From positions 625,709-672,247 of the forward strand of contig NW_003114461.1 of NCBI RefSeq assembly GCF_000003605.2: a stretch of DNA of 46,539 nucleotides, given 5' to 3'. Positions within the stretch are counted from its first letter, which is position 1. Each line of letters opens with the position of its first letter. Below the pieces are notes generated by a model, which ran no database searches, was not told the DNA's origin, and worked only from the letters and a program-made list of their open reading frames with translations. Below are positions 1 to 13,609 of this stretch, in pieces. This DNA comes from Saccoglossus kowalevskii. Lineage: Eukaryota; Hemichordata; Enteropneusta; Harrimaniidae. The translations under genes were made by a program, and so were the position numbers.

Positions 1-3000
1 TAACGTTAAAAAATAATTAAAATAAATAATAATAATAATTATAGTAAATAATTAAAATAAATGATAATTATATTAAAAAAAAAATTAAAAAAATTAAGCC
101 AACCAGGATCTTATTTTAATCAGATTGTGTTGCTGGTGGATTAAAGACTCGTGTCCGTGTTGTATTTGACATACATATGCGTCAACGTGCAGCTTAGGTT
201 TATATTTTCATTGCCAACATTGGTCGCACGTCTTATAGAATTAAAACAAAACATACTATTACCAAATATGTTATATGTGTGTTTTTGTGTCATACATATG
301 TACTGTATAAACACATATTTGCATATGCGAATCTATAATAACCACTTTGATTTGTCACGAAGCGTGCTTTAAAAAGTTGATTTGTGCAACCAACACGTGA
401 ACCACTCTTACGATACAGTAAATGTTTATTGTGAAACAATCCCCCGATATAAATACACATAGAAGTAGTGATAGTAAATGAATTGTGTGCGAAGCATGTT
501 GATCTCACTTTTACATTTTTAAGATCTCCTCTGCCCCCCCTTTTTTTGTTCAGCTTGGTAGGTTTATGTTATTTAATTAAAAAGTATGCACGAATGGAGC
601 AATTTATTTATACGGCATTTAAAATCTTTAAGTCCGTCTACAACCATATAGTAGAATGCTTTGCATGGTTGATGCACATATTACAGTGACATTCATAATA
701 TTAGATGGTATAACGTCACCAACTCTTAGAATATTGTTGATTACGACTTTCGATTATGTAAACTACTATAATACATCAATCATGTAATATATTACATATT
801 TGTGCCTTTTATTTGTCTTGAATTATGACTGAAAGAAGCTTGATGGAATTACAAACTATCTAGTGTGGTCGACAACTCATGTATGAACAATAACTTTAAT
901 AAAGATTTGTCTGCATAAAAACAAAAGAATTTCACAATGTCGAAAACGGAAAGTCTTTATCGTAATGTTGCTGGTACATTAAAAAGTCATGAATAAAATA
1001 CTGAAAATTTAACGAAATGTCAAACCTATTAATATATTGTTGATTATGATAACAAATGACTGTAACTGCTACTTTATACAGAAGGTCATAGAATTAACGA
1101 CAGTCGTCCCTGTGTGAATTTCTAATTTTCTTTGGTATTAAATTTCTGCTTTCACATTTATTTGACATTATGCTGTACCTATTTTGTCTTCATCTTACAG
1201 GCTTCAGTTGTTAGTGAAAGAACAGTATAACTACTGAACTAATTTGTTCTATTTTTGTTCATGATCCATTTGCGTAACATCTACATTTTTCATTACTCTA
1301 AATTGCATTTTTGTTCACTGGCGAAGTTTCGTCTAAAATGAACACATTGAATAACTATCTTTTGTTTCATGTTTTACTTGGGTAGGGGGAGGGTGAATAT
1401 ACAGAGAACATAATCGGAATCCGTTTTTCTTTATTAAATGGATAGCAACAGCTGTTCCATAGCTTAGTAAGGGGGTTCAGTTGGCTGAAGTTATAATAGT
1501 GTATTAGGCGAGAATGTTGATATCCTCAGATTTCTGTAATCTTGTCCTACGGCGTGTTTAGTACAGCAATATCGTATGATCATTCGTGCCTGTAACAATG
1601 AAAATAAGTTCGTGTGTTTGAGAAAAATACCATGTCGGCGTTTTGTTCGATACATCGGCTATATTAGTTATCAACGTGTATATAATAGAACGACGATTGC
1701 AAATGAGTTTCCTGTGACTCCTATGTTCTTTTGGCCGTATTACAAAGTGTAAGAGACATTCATTTTGATGAAATAAGTCTGAATTTGTGAATATATTGAA
1801 TATAACTGTTACGCCAAGTTGAAAGCGAATTAGTATTTATGTCAAATATGAATTATACAATCATACAATTGTTCATTTGTTTTAACTTAATACATTGAAT
1901 CCATGGGATGGATTACAATTCCCACAATTGCCGATATTTCGCCGATTAGTGAAATCATTGTAAGGGAGGGCAATGCATTGTTTTGTGGCATACACAATGG
2001 ACCCTCCGTAGTGTTTCTGATTCTTTGAAGCTTACAAGTCGTCGTAATGTTTCCAAATAACGTCAGCGTGACATTTTCTACAGCTTTAATGGGTGGTTAC
2101 TTTTATGATTGTAGTGTGTGCTACTGAAATACACAATATGTCAGTTTTAAATTTTAATAAATCATATATATGATATAATAATAATAATATGATATAAACG
2201 TTGATTGGGACATTTAATAAGCATAATTAAGAGACCTGGTCACTTCCACATTTCATTGAATATATAATTATTCTTCACAAACTATCTTGAATTGGCTTCG
2301 TTTTTTTTCTGATCACCGCCACAATTTCCGTAGCTATACAGTATACAATATACACACGTTTTAAAACGTTAATTAACGTTTTAAAACTTTTTTAATTCGC
2401 TAAATGTCAACACGTTCTTTTTAACAGTGCTGAACTTTCACAGGCATTTCTTTCAATTTGTGATTTGACAACGTGTCAACACTTGCTAACATTTGTAATC
2501 TGAAATCACATGGAATGATCACACGGCATTGGTTCTTGTGCATATGTATTGCAAAACTTAATTGGGTACGGACCATTACTGTGCCGAGTCTAAGAAAAGA
2601 GTCTGGTAAAACGGAATCTTTCTTTAGATATAACAAAGTAATGTTTGTAAAAACATGACGTTTCAAAGCCTTGTTTCTATAATAATCAAATAAATAGATC
2701 GAGGTGACTTATACAACGGTACATATTTTGGGCAAGTAGGAAATATATATTTTATCTATCAATTGAAAGCCATTTTATCACTATAATTAATAACTTAATA
2801 CAATTGGCTAATTTGCACAATCTACATAACTTGCAAATCATTAACATTTAACTAGTTAGTTAACTAGTAGAAGATTGCCACAACCGTTCAAAATAAGAAA
2901 ACAACAGAAAATTTGGTACATAGAATTTTAATTTTTCTTTAAAATGAAATGAGGATGCACGTGCCCTGGGCATGTTCACACAGGTTTATTTAATCGTCTT

Positions 3001-6000
3001 TCAAAATCACAGAGTATGTCATAATTTACGGAACTGTTCATTGTATTTTTTCAAAAACAATGATAAACACGATTCTAAAGAAAATTGATAATTGTTTATA
3101 AATATGAAGTTTTTGAAACATATGAATGATATCTTTAACTAATATCTCCAAATACTGTTGTCTGCTTCCTTGAATAATAGTAATTGAATAATTAGTTGTA
3201 GTCTAGTGTGACTTTCAATTATTGTTCAAAGTGTAAAATTTGTCATACATACATTTTTCATTTTTATTTCAAAAATAGATTTGAAGTAAATAAAAGTGGT
3301 TGATGCTATTTATTATGGTTTTTACTGTTTTATTTCCTAAAGTTGAAAAATGTTACATAATTTGAGGTGGATGGATAATTCACTTTATTCTTATCAGGAG
3401 TTTGTAGGAGGTTAGTAAGATGTGTTTGTACGTTTTAGGTATCTAATCTGTTGAAAAAATATTCTGTGAATCATGTAAGCGATAATCTCACGTTTGCTGT
3501 GCATACGACTGGTAGCTACAATGCCTGTTGATTATAACTAAATACATGTCTCATACATAGAATATCGTTGTTCATATTACCTAAGCAAACTCGCACAGGG
3601 AAGACTGCCATTGAAAGGTTTACAAGGGTTTACTGCCAAAAGGATCCGTTTTTGAGCAACAGAGTCTGTAAAGCCTTTAGTATTAGAGAACACATCTTTG
3701 TTCATCATGCTTTTGCAATCGCTATTTCTGGTTGAGAAAGTTTCATGTCACACAAAATGAATGCAAACACCTCGTAGCCAGTTTATCATATGAAAAAGAA
3801 TTACGATAAAAGCCACATATACTATTATTATCTTTCATAATCTTGATTCGAAGACTTTTGAAGCGCCATGGCCGCCATGCAGTGCTATTTTTTTTATAAA
3901 CTGACAATGTATTGCATAGACACTGTATAGCAAGCATGTCACTAGGTTCAAACTAATCTGCACGTCTGGATGAATGATGTATTTGATTACTAAGGAAACC
4001 AAGTCATGAAAAATTGCAATGGAATATTATCGTAATAAATATTTGTACGAACATTATAGTGACTATATAAATTATAACATATAGAAGAACTTAAATGTAT
4101 GAGAATGAGAAAAGTGTGTTTGTTTGGATGAGCGTCTTGTGGTGGGCTCTCGCGTAGGCATTTTAAAATGATTAAGAGTCATTTTTTCCTGTCATTACTG
4201 ACAACGCTGTCACAGCGAACAAGGTTACTAACCGTAGTTTGTTTTAATATTTCTGTCTTCCCTGCCATGGACATAAGTTCGAGTGATTGGAACGCTATAC
4301 ATATATTTTTACCTGGGAGACAAATCATTACTTACATACTACCAATATATTTTTTATAATTAACGTCTAGTTCAAAATCGTTTGGTGTTTGATTAAAAGA
4401 AAGTAATTTGTAGAATATACTAGAATTTGTAACACATTAATCTGAACGATGTCATCGTGAGTGGGATTTGCTAAATCCATTTCACAAGAAAAAGATTTTA
4501 TGTTATGTATGGTATCATGTTAAGATAGTTCTGCAAGATTTCAGATGAGATAATATTTAATGAATATTATGATCAATTTTTAGATAATTATAAAAAAAAT
4601 TATGTTTTTACATATACAATGGATGTATATTTGTTGAAGTTCGCCGCACATATCTGCATTTCATTGTTTTTGTATGGTCAAAATCTATGTTTTTTATAAT
4701 ATTTACAAACCACAAGCCAGTTGCAGTTGCGCTTGTATATTTGCAATGCGTAGTATCCTGTTTAGTTAACAATGTTAGTGGTACTATATCCGCGGTCATT
4801 CTATTTTTTTTTTGACATTTAGTACAAAATCTAATATAATATAATTGTTTATAAAAATATACTATACGTGATCCGCGACCCTCAAAGAAAGCATTTCACA
4901 ATAACGTAAAACTTGACACTTGTGCATCTATTTTAGGTTTTGTGCTTTTTTTGAATATTGTCTTTCATAATTGAATTTAGAAAGCCATACCAGCAAAGAA
5001 TGGCAAAATTAATGTATTTTGTAGCCATATTTATTGCACACCGGAAAGCTTTTAAGCTAAGTGAAATCTACACAACGAATGAATATACAAACGTTACATA
5101 TACAAAACCATTTTAAATATTAAATAAAACATCAACAAAATAAACATGTTAATACTTTGAAGTAAACAGTTGAGTTTGAGACTAGATTTTGAGAAAATTT
5201 GTTTTAAAAGGAACGATAACAAATAAGCATTTTTTTGTGACACTACCCAAATGCCTTTACCCAGACCTAATATTTTTTGAGAATTTTAAACAAAATGGGC
5301 GAATGCCCTAGTATATGCGCTATTGTATTCCATATATTAATTAAACAACACATTTTTGTTGCTACGTATAATAGAAGACCTATATTGAAAAATAATAGGC
5401 AACTGACATATTAAATCCATCAATAAGAAATGTAATAGTTGTATTAGGAATTTTAACAAGGTACAATGCTAACAAAACAATATACATGAGACAAACTACA
5501 TTTACACGCATACAGAGGTCAATGTGTACACTAACACAAGAACTCACGCGATCACGAACATTCGGCACAGCTATTGTATGATATACCGGTCAGCACTGGC
5601 AATAACTAGTAGTAATATGTCAATTTGCAAATATGATAAAGAATATATTTTCTTTCAGCGACTGCTCATTAGTAATAACAAGTACAAACAAGCACTGTTG
5701 AAACTACCTTGAGTCACGTATCTCAAACTAATGAGTATTCGGCCAGATTTGACAGTGGAACCCCTGAATCCCTGGAGAGTGCACTTTTAATTTGAGTACT
5801 CGAGCTCACACATGGCTTGTTATAATGTGTAAAAACATTCGCAAAGGCTTACCCATTCGAAGTACATAAACATCAAATTTAAAGCATGCCCTATTTGATC
5901 ACGAGATCGAAGATCAATTCATCTTTATTTTAAACACGACCGAAGACACATGTTCCCAAATATGGTTCACATATACAACCGTGCAATAAAAGTCAATAGG

Positions 6001-8040
6001 TATATTACATTTTGCTGGCAAACAACTGTAAATATTCTACTAAAAAACAATAATAAATAGCATATAAATCCATAATTTAGTGTTGCCTGCCCAACTATAA
6101 ATAACAAATTAAATTAATACTTATTAAATATCACCATACGTCTACGTTCATAAGATTTACATTAGATGACCTGCATCTGTTTGAACATATCAACCAAATG
6201 GCTGCACCTAAACAGACATGACATGCGATGATGAGTAAAGTGAGCAATAAGTACTGCTAAACTCCAGTACGACGCAAGAATTTTTTTATTTGAAATGACT
6301 ATAGGTTCAACTCAAACATTATAATTAATATTATTAGAGGTGTATCTCGATTTTGTCGGCTTATAAATAACTCATTAAATAACCCGATTTTCGGTTTATG
6401 TAATATAATTTCATGGCACAATTATGATAGAAAATTGTCTATCTACGGAGATTTCATCCATGAAAAATCAAAGAGGAAATGTACCACTAGTAAGCAAATA
6501 TTGTATTTAAACTGGGTCACCCGACATGAGGGACAAATACCAAAATGGAAATAAAACTTTAAATGAACAGAATTGAGCCAATGGCATCATTACTAGGTAC
6601 TCGCATTATAGCAACTAAGACATCTGGTCTAAATAAATAATAATGCTGACTCATAAGAACTAAAGGTCAACTGCCCTTTGGGCAATTAAAGATCATTACT
6701 TTTTTAATCTCAAAGGCTTCATGACAAAAAGAAATGATTGTGGGGGAGAAGAATTAAGAGGGAAAAGCTTCATCCAACAAAAAGCTACATTTCCCACTTA
6801 CGGAAAAAAGTAAAATAAACTGTTAATAAATAAAGGTTAATTAAAATGTAATCATATATAGGAATGCAATTTAACTGCATTTCAATTAAAGAGTATCTAA
6901 ATAAAATAAAATTAAACTTAAACTTAAGTTAAATTTAATTTAACGTTTTATTTGGCATTCAGATTAAATGTAAACGCATAGGTAGGTATACTGTATATAA
7001 ATATAATTCCAAAAAATGACTTTCATCTTAATTTCCCATTTAAAACAAAAAAGTTCCGATTCTGCGTTTTTGTTGACAACCAGTGAAGTGGCCCATAATG
7101 CCACCTGTTTTACGCCGTTGACAATTTTAAGATTAGCCGTTTTCATAATTTGAATAGCTTGTATTCATAATAGTTGATTTATATTTAACCTTGTCGCATT
7201 TGCTATGATAGAATCGCATTACAAATTTAGCTTATTCTGAACATAGAAACACCCCTGTAATTCACGTACGCGCTACAAATTGAGCAAAAACGTTATATCA
7301 ATATGAGCACATTTTTCAAGGGTACGTGGTCATTCAGAACCAGTACAACCGAGACGATTTGATCAACTGAAAATATCTGACTCTATGTCAGCGAAACTGA
7401 TATCAATTGCATAATGGAACTAAAATAGTGGCGTGAAAACCAAGCAAAGAAAAAGGTACTTTTATTCGCAACTTCTTAACTGTATATGAACACCCCAATC
7501 TCCTGAAAAGTATGAATATATTTAATTGATGAAAATGTCTTCCCTATAAAGCCATATCACCTCTCTACAGTGCAGTGTACAAACGTAATAAGTACATTAA
7601 TCTTGAAATTATAATTACAAGACTCGGGGAAAGGTTTGGGTCGATGTAATATTATTATATAGTTTTAAATAAGCAATAAAGTTTGTGTCCTACTATATGT
7701 GCAATTCTCTCACATTCAAGGCAGGAAAAGCTTGGCTTCATGTTATCATAATTGATTGAGAGCGATTTTTTCACTAACCTTTTACTGGACTAACATTGTA
7801 CCTGTAAATTGTTCTCGCACCATCCGGGTTCTTCACTGATAGACTATTATAATTAAGATTATTATAATTGAAACTTTGATTTTGTGGTTATTTCCCTTAT
7901 GAGACATTCTGTAATTGAACAATAGCTGTCTTTCGAATCTGACCTCTTTTGAGTGAGCTTTGTTATTGTCGGAATCTTTCTGAGAATCGTTTTTTGTGTG
8001 TGTTTACTTTTGTACATAGCAACGATGACATTTGACTACA
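1..8040. other. Gene-poor AT-rich DNA, no gene recognised
   Basis: Both strands carry only short open frames (about 60-80 codons) with no recognisable motif, no conserved domain and no convincing acceptor/donor pairs around coding-like sequence. The first ~100 bases are a low-complexity A/T tract. Short poly-C/poly-T runs occur near 530-547. I see no LINE reverse-transcriptase motifs, terminal repeats or tRNA-like A/B boxes here. It is best read as intergenic or long-intron sequence. Confidence 0.6.
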
Positions 8041-8044
8041 CGAC

Positions 8045-8650
8045 GTACTCTCAAGAAATACAATTTGGATGTGATTTTTACTGCGTCCTTAATTACGTTT
8101 TCATTGTAGCTTTTTACTCTTCCTAGGTTGCCATCTACTTCAATCTGCAGTTTGGAACCCTTAAATACCGATTATCTAGACCATCTTGACCGGCATGGAT
8201 TTCTTTCATATCTTCCTTTAATTTCTCGTTGACTGCAATGGAGTGTTCATCTACATTAAGCGGAATTTAATCACGTGCTTTACTTGTAAACTATGTACAT
8301 TGATATCCCCGCATATTTCGGCGAGACCGCCCTACAAATTGTTCACCAGTTGTTCTGCTCGGTCGAATCTTCTATTAATTGCCCGTGATTCTCTAAACAG
8401 TGCAAGTATTTTCTTTAGCGTACAGTGGCTGGATGTGATCGGCAAAACAGAAGAGTCAAACATTTAAGACCATTCTTACTTGCCCTGTCATTTTTGGTAT
8501 ACTCATTTCGACCCCATTGTTGCAAATGCTCTACCATCTTCGTCTCCGCGGCTAGTCGAGCATTTATACTTCGAATTCTCAAATGTGCTGTGACCTCACC
8601 TAATAGAAGCTGTGAGTGTTGTAAGGAGATTTGATCATTTGTTATTGGAG
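8045..8650 (-). pseudogene. Broken coding remnant of unknown family
   Basis: On the minus strand, stretches of strongly protein-like sequence follow one another in shifting frames. They include pieces rich in charged and helix-forming residues such as LRIRSINARLAAETKMVEHL (about 8610-8540), LFRESRAINRRFDRAEQLV (about 8400-8340) and NEKLKEDMKEIHAGQDG (about 8235-8185), then a last piece containing NENVIKDAVKITSKLYFL (about 8110-8060). The look is of a helical or coiled-coil protein of roughly 200 residues, interrupted at several points. I do not recognise the family; it could be a processed copy of a host gene or part of a mobile element. No poly(A) tail or terminal repeats are evident at its edges. 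Confidence 0.35.
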
Positions 8651-8856
8651 ATAATTTAGTTTGTCAGATGTTGATCTGCGTAATCGAAGGCATCTTAAAA
8701 CAGAACTAATCCCAACAGTATTTATGTTATAACATTAATGGAACAACGGGATAGCAGTTTGTGTAGATCTGAAGAAACCAATCGCGATGCATCTTGGGGA
8801 GTGTAAGATGCAATCGAATACATATTCTCGACAGAAAAAAAGCGTCACCCTAATAC

Positions 8857-8953
8857 ATCATTTATTTGTTCATTTATTCATTTATTCATTCATTCATTCA
8901 TTCATTCATTCATTCATTCATTCATTTATTTATTTATTTATTTATTTATTTAA
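8857..8953. repeat. (TTCA)n/(TTTA)n microsatellite
   Basis: A tetranucleotide tract of ATTC units grades into ATTT units over about 97 bases. It explains the spurious repeated Ile-His/Ser-Phe open frame on the plus strand. Confidence 0.95.
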
Positions 8954-10026
8954 GCACAGATTGACCTACGAAAACTACGGCTTCGAAAGTACGTATTGCA
9001 TTCGTTTATCGTTCAAGGCTAAAACTCCCAAAAACATGCGTTTGGCACGTACAAAGTCTGACGTAGTGTACTTGTATGTGAAACTGATCACGGTACACAT
9101 GTGGAGTATAAGAATGGACTGTCGTTAAATTGTTGTTAATTTTATTCTGCATTTTCTTGTTATTTTCAGTTAAAACCATTATCACATGTTCATCTTCAGA
9201 CTGTGAAGCAGGGCATTTAGACATGGAAGTAGCGATCTTTGCATATATAAACAAGGAAAGCTATACAAAACATGGAAGGTAATGTACACAACGGATAGTT
9301 GTACGATTAACTTATGCGTTTAATGGGGCTACATTTGTTTTAATGCACAACTCGTGTACCAGCACATATTGTTATTGTCAGGTAAACACCCGCTGAAATT
9401 GCTCTTAAGTTCAATGAACTATTTGCCCTTACATTAGTTACATTGTTTTCACTCTGCCTCATTACCATGGCGATATGGACGAGACGGCTGCACCATTTAA
9501 CGTTTTGTTTATATTTTCAGCCATATATGCGTGTTCCTTATCAGCATATAACACACATTAGTAATGCCCTCATCAAAACTGTTATCTGACACCAATCCAA
9601 TAACTGTCAATTATATCGTATGTGATTTGCATTATGATTTTGTCTCTCAATAAACATGTTCGTCGGTGATTTGTGTTGTCGCGGGCGTAGATTGAACGCT
9701 ACGATTGCCACAGGCGCATGCAGATTTCGTGTAAACAATGTATTCTGCACGCCTTTGGTACGTGATGTGACCCACATTGCTTCATGAGAGGCGTGGTGGC
9801 CTTCGCGCTTCAACCTTTAATATCAACGCTAGTATACTAGCATACTAGTTATTTTTGGCTCGCCACGATCTCTAAGCTTGTTGAGACACGAGTTTTTGAA
9901 TATATTTAAGTAAGTCAATTACTGTTAAAAAATCATGAATTCGTCATATCTATGAGGAGTACTACAAAACCTTTGTGATTCCTAATGCTACTTGTAGTTC
10001 AATTTGAGCAACAGCAGACCCTCCCA
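8954..10026. other. Intergenic stretch, nothing recognised
   Basis: Short overlapping open frames without recognisable motifs. A small palindromic cluster of CTAGTATACTAG type lies near 9830-9848. No splice-bounded coding sequence is apparent. Confidence 0.5.
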
Positions 10027-10192
10027 TTAAAGAGGGGGAGTCGTCCCCTGCGCATGCGTCAGATGGCCAAAGCGTGTCATTGTTTACAAACAAGCGTCTA
10101 CCCACGAGCCTTTGCCTTTTTAAGCATGTGTTGTTATCGTCGATTGGGACTCAACTTCCGCGCGTGCGCAGATGACGACCCTCCCGCTTTAA
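10027..10192 (+). mobile_element. TTAA-flanked MITE, copy A
   Basis: A 166 bp element bounded on each side by TTAA. Its terminal inverted repeats are imperfect, roughly 30 bp. The left end reads AGAGGGGGAGTCGTC followed by a CGCATGCG core, and the right end is GCGTGCGCAGATGACGACC followed by CTCCCGCT. The same element recurs at 17091-17256 (same orientation) and 37345-37508 (opposite orientation). TTAA flanks and absence of coding capacity suggest a non-autonomous piggyBac-type element; the superfamily is inferred from the flank only. Confidence 0.85.
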
Positions 10193-13100
10193 GTTGAACT
10201 TCGGGCGAGTCGGACAATGGCGTGAATATTGGCTATACTGTCCGTGTTACAAGTCACATATGGTATGCATTCAACATGAATGATACGAGAAGAGTATTGA
10301 TATAGCGTGCCGAGTCTGTCGAGTCGCAATTCTCGACTTTGGGGTCTAAACAATCGTTAAGGTGAAAAAGGAAGCCAAATCAGGCGTCCGATAAACATGA
10401 GAGCAAAATCCCTGGATGTAGCCAGCGAAGTTATGCTTCAAATGAAAATTGAAGGCCATTCATAGTCTAACCACCAGCTAGAGAATTTCATAATTTTTTT
10501 TTTTAGATTTATTTAATTTTTTTTGCCCACTCCCCACATCTTTTGGAAGGTCTAGCGTTTTCCTCAGTCTGCAAAACATTTACATGAATTTTCTGATTTG
10601 TTATCTTTATATATATAGTGTTCCATTATGGTCACTAAAACGTATATGCTCACATAAAGATGCACCACCTAGACTGAACTTTTACATTTCTCACTCAAAA
10701 TATTTGAAAAAGTTCCCTCCTAAAATTGCAAACAATTTTTCCTGTTCTTAAAAAATAGTCAATTTGTTTCCTTTCCTCAAATCATCTTCTTGGAACAGGT
10801 TTTTCGATGAATAGTTACTATGCTGCTCAATATCTATAATTTTCATACAGTAATATAATATAATATGATAAATATGTTGTTCATGCGTTCAATTTCCCAT
10901 TTGATATAGTGTTGGTATTTAATTTGTCAATGATCTCCGCAATTAGAACATTCTTTGTAATTGAGCATAATCTCCATTATTCCTTTCTAAGCATATTCAC
11001 ACTCAGTGTCCGTCGGTCACTCTGTTTGGCTTTCTGGTTTCTTACTTTACAGACATCAGTATCAACAAATGGTGGCGCTATAAATCGTCATCCGAAAGCA
11101 AGTTTTTCCATGGTAAATACAAACTGCTTTCAAAAACCACTGCATTTTCAGTTTGATTTTTTTTTTTTTTTTTTGGAGAAAGCCTACAATACGTTATATA
11201 AAGTGGTTTAAAACCCGAGACCAACAACCAATTGCTGACTGCATTGAGAAAGGCGATGATCGCTCTATTTCTCAGAAGAGTAACTATGTACTCAAACTAT
11301 TTTCCGAAAGCTACACATATCGAAGATTTATTCTCGTCATTATATAATTATTTGTTATGTCAACATGTCAGTGAAGTAAAATATAGAAGTTTCGCTTTCT
11401 CGCTCTTGGTTGGTTTTGTGTATTGAAAAAAAAACCAGAGTATTAATGAATGACCGCCGTTGGTGGTAGACTTTATTGAGTCTCAGGATATTTAATTTAA
11501 AGGCAATAGATGTTTATGCGTTAATTGTACATTTGTTAAACCGAATCACGTGATGAAAAATGTGTCCACCACTTGATGCGACTTCAACGATGTTTCTTGT
11601 CATTTAAAATATATATTGTACTATACTACGTTTCTGCTGATAACTTCCGCCAAGGAAGGTACGTTTTTGTAGGCTTTAGTTTGTACGTCTGTAGAATTTG
11701 TTTGTCTGTAGGTAGAATGACTTTAAAAGTTGGGAACGCATTTTCTTGTTTTTAAGAGGGGTTGCCATGGGGACACCGGCCAATCGATCAGACTTTGAAG
11801 GAAATCTGGGTCAGGTTGTATGGGATTTTTTTTACAAGTGCAGATTGAGAGGCATATAGACGTTATAGTTGGTGCCGTTAAGTCGTGTCTAAAACCATGG
11901 GTCAATTAGCATGAATAGAAATTGATATATGTGGCATAGTTAGTGGGTTATTTAGTTTCGAGCAAGCAAATTTATTTCTTTAGAAAGTGCGTCGGCTGGT
12001 GTGTAACTCTATGTACGCCTCGAACATAGCTGATTGGCGAAGGCCAAGAAAAATACTGATGTAATTTTGCGAATGTTCACACCATCGCAATTATTATGCT
12101 ACGTCAAATGGACTACACTGGTTGCCTGTCGACACACAGCGTATGAACCCAGGGTTTTTAGTAATAGATTATTAAAAATAAAACATGTTTCATATACAAT
12201 GTTAATTCATACATTTTAGTTCACTAGAAATTGCATCGCCTTTTATACGTGTGTCTAAATCTTTTAATGAGCATTGTACATTATAATTAGAAACGGGAAA
12301 AACACGTACATTATATACACACTTTATATAATATAGGTATATGCATGCTCGTTATTTATACTTTATATACTGTTTTTAATTATTCAGGTAAATCTTACTT
12401 GGTGTTTTACAATATATCAACGTTATCATATGATTGCAACAATTACAAAATCAGTGTAGTTTGTGGAAAGAACAGAAGTGTTATAGTACCAATATGACAA
12501 TCAATGAAGTCAAGTCGTGTGTTTGTCATATCCAAGTACGTACGGATTTAATCGAATATTAAACTAAACGTAATTTTGTTTATATTTCATATGGGCGACT
12601 TTATGTCATTAGAAATACAAAACAAAATGCTTAAACTGATTTTGTGACAAAAAGTGTCAGAAATGTCACAGAAAATTATTTGCATGATTTATATAATCGC
12701 ATTGTTTCTATAGTTGGCATTTCCGCATGTCTCGAAATTTCGCTTATTGACAAAAATCCGTATATTGTTAAAATTCACATATTTGAAACTTAATGATATA
12801 AAATTATTATTATTACATAACAAAACACACGATCTTGTATATCTCGTCAATATACCTCTCGCACAAATGGCCGCTGAGATCTCGTAGAGTGCTAGAAAGC
12901 CACGGTACCCGTTTTTGCCCCTAAATAGTGGGTTCTTTTTTCACCCGTTTTGGCGTCACTTGTTCCAAACATCATGGGTACATAAGTGAGTGCACTCGAT
13001 GACACACACAAGTCTCGCGGTCATTCACGTGTTGGCGGTCGTTTGCTTTTAAGGTCCAATATATACGCGTCACCCATCTACTTTGACTAACACCGTGAAA

Positions 13101-13396
13101 TGCAACAAATAAAACCATTAAAGCTATTACAATCATAAAATAGAAAATACTGAATATTAAATGACGGATATATTTTCAAAAAACTTCACCAAGATTGGCA
13201 TATTGAAAAAAAAGCAAACACTCGTATGTTGAAACACAGATTAGCCATACGTAGCCTTACATTGGAATATTCTTCTATTGGTTACTGTTGAGCCAAATTG
13301 TTCCTACATTATCACTTTCAATAATTCATATCACAAAAAAAACTTTCGTTCCATCACTGATTTTCATGTTTCAACCACAGACAGAATCCTACCAAA
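10193..13396. other. Intergenic, nothing recognised
   Basis: No motif-bearing open frame. A poly-T run lies at about 11157-11174. A slightly GC-richer patch at 12860-13080 contains TATA-like and CACGTG/ACGCGT words but leads into no recognisable exon. It lies downstream of the TRIM-MIB stop codon, so the part next to 13396 probably includes that gene's 3' UTR; no clear minus-strand AATAAA was found close to the stop. Confidence 0.5.
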
Positions 13397-13609
13397 TTAC
13401 AGTCCAATCCAATTAAGCCACGACGAACTGGTCTTTGACACCTGGTCGAGGTTCAAACGTTTGTCTCTGTCGTCAGCGCGTTCCAGATCATAGTGACCAG
13501 ATGCACCCATCCTATAGATGTTCTCGCCGCCTTTATCCCATTTCACTTTGACCCAGTGTCCTTTGTTGGGTTTCGATAATACAGTGCCTTTACAGCCTGC
13601 TCCGCCATC
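13397..13609 (-). CDS. TRIM-MIB gene exon 3 (second half of MIB/HERC2 domain and stop)
   Basis: A 213 nt terminal exon (70 codons plus TAA) follows acceptor TTTTACACAG. It opens with DGGAGCKGTVLS and continues with VKVKWDKGGENIYRMG and GHYDLERAD, the remaining MIB/HERC2 core. A 26-residue polar tail then ends in SSSWLNWIGL. The exon 2/exon 3 junction falls inside the conserved QDGG motif, which confirms that the two exons belong together. Confidence 0.87.
   Translation of the reverse strand, partial: DGGAGCKGTVLSKPNKGHWVKVKWDKGGENIYRMGASGHYDLERADDRDKRLNLDQVSKTSSSWLNWIGL

Noticed and set aside
9985-10197. 70-codon plus-strand open frame
   Set aside because: It coincides with MITE copy A. A similar frame appears over copy B (16950-17285) simply because the repeats share sequence.
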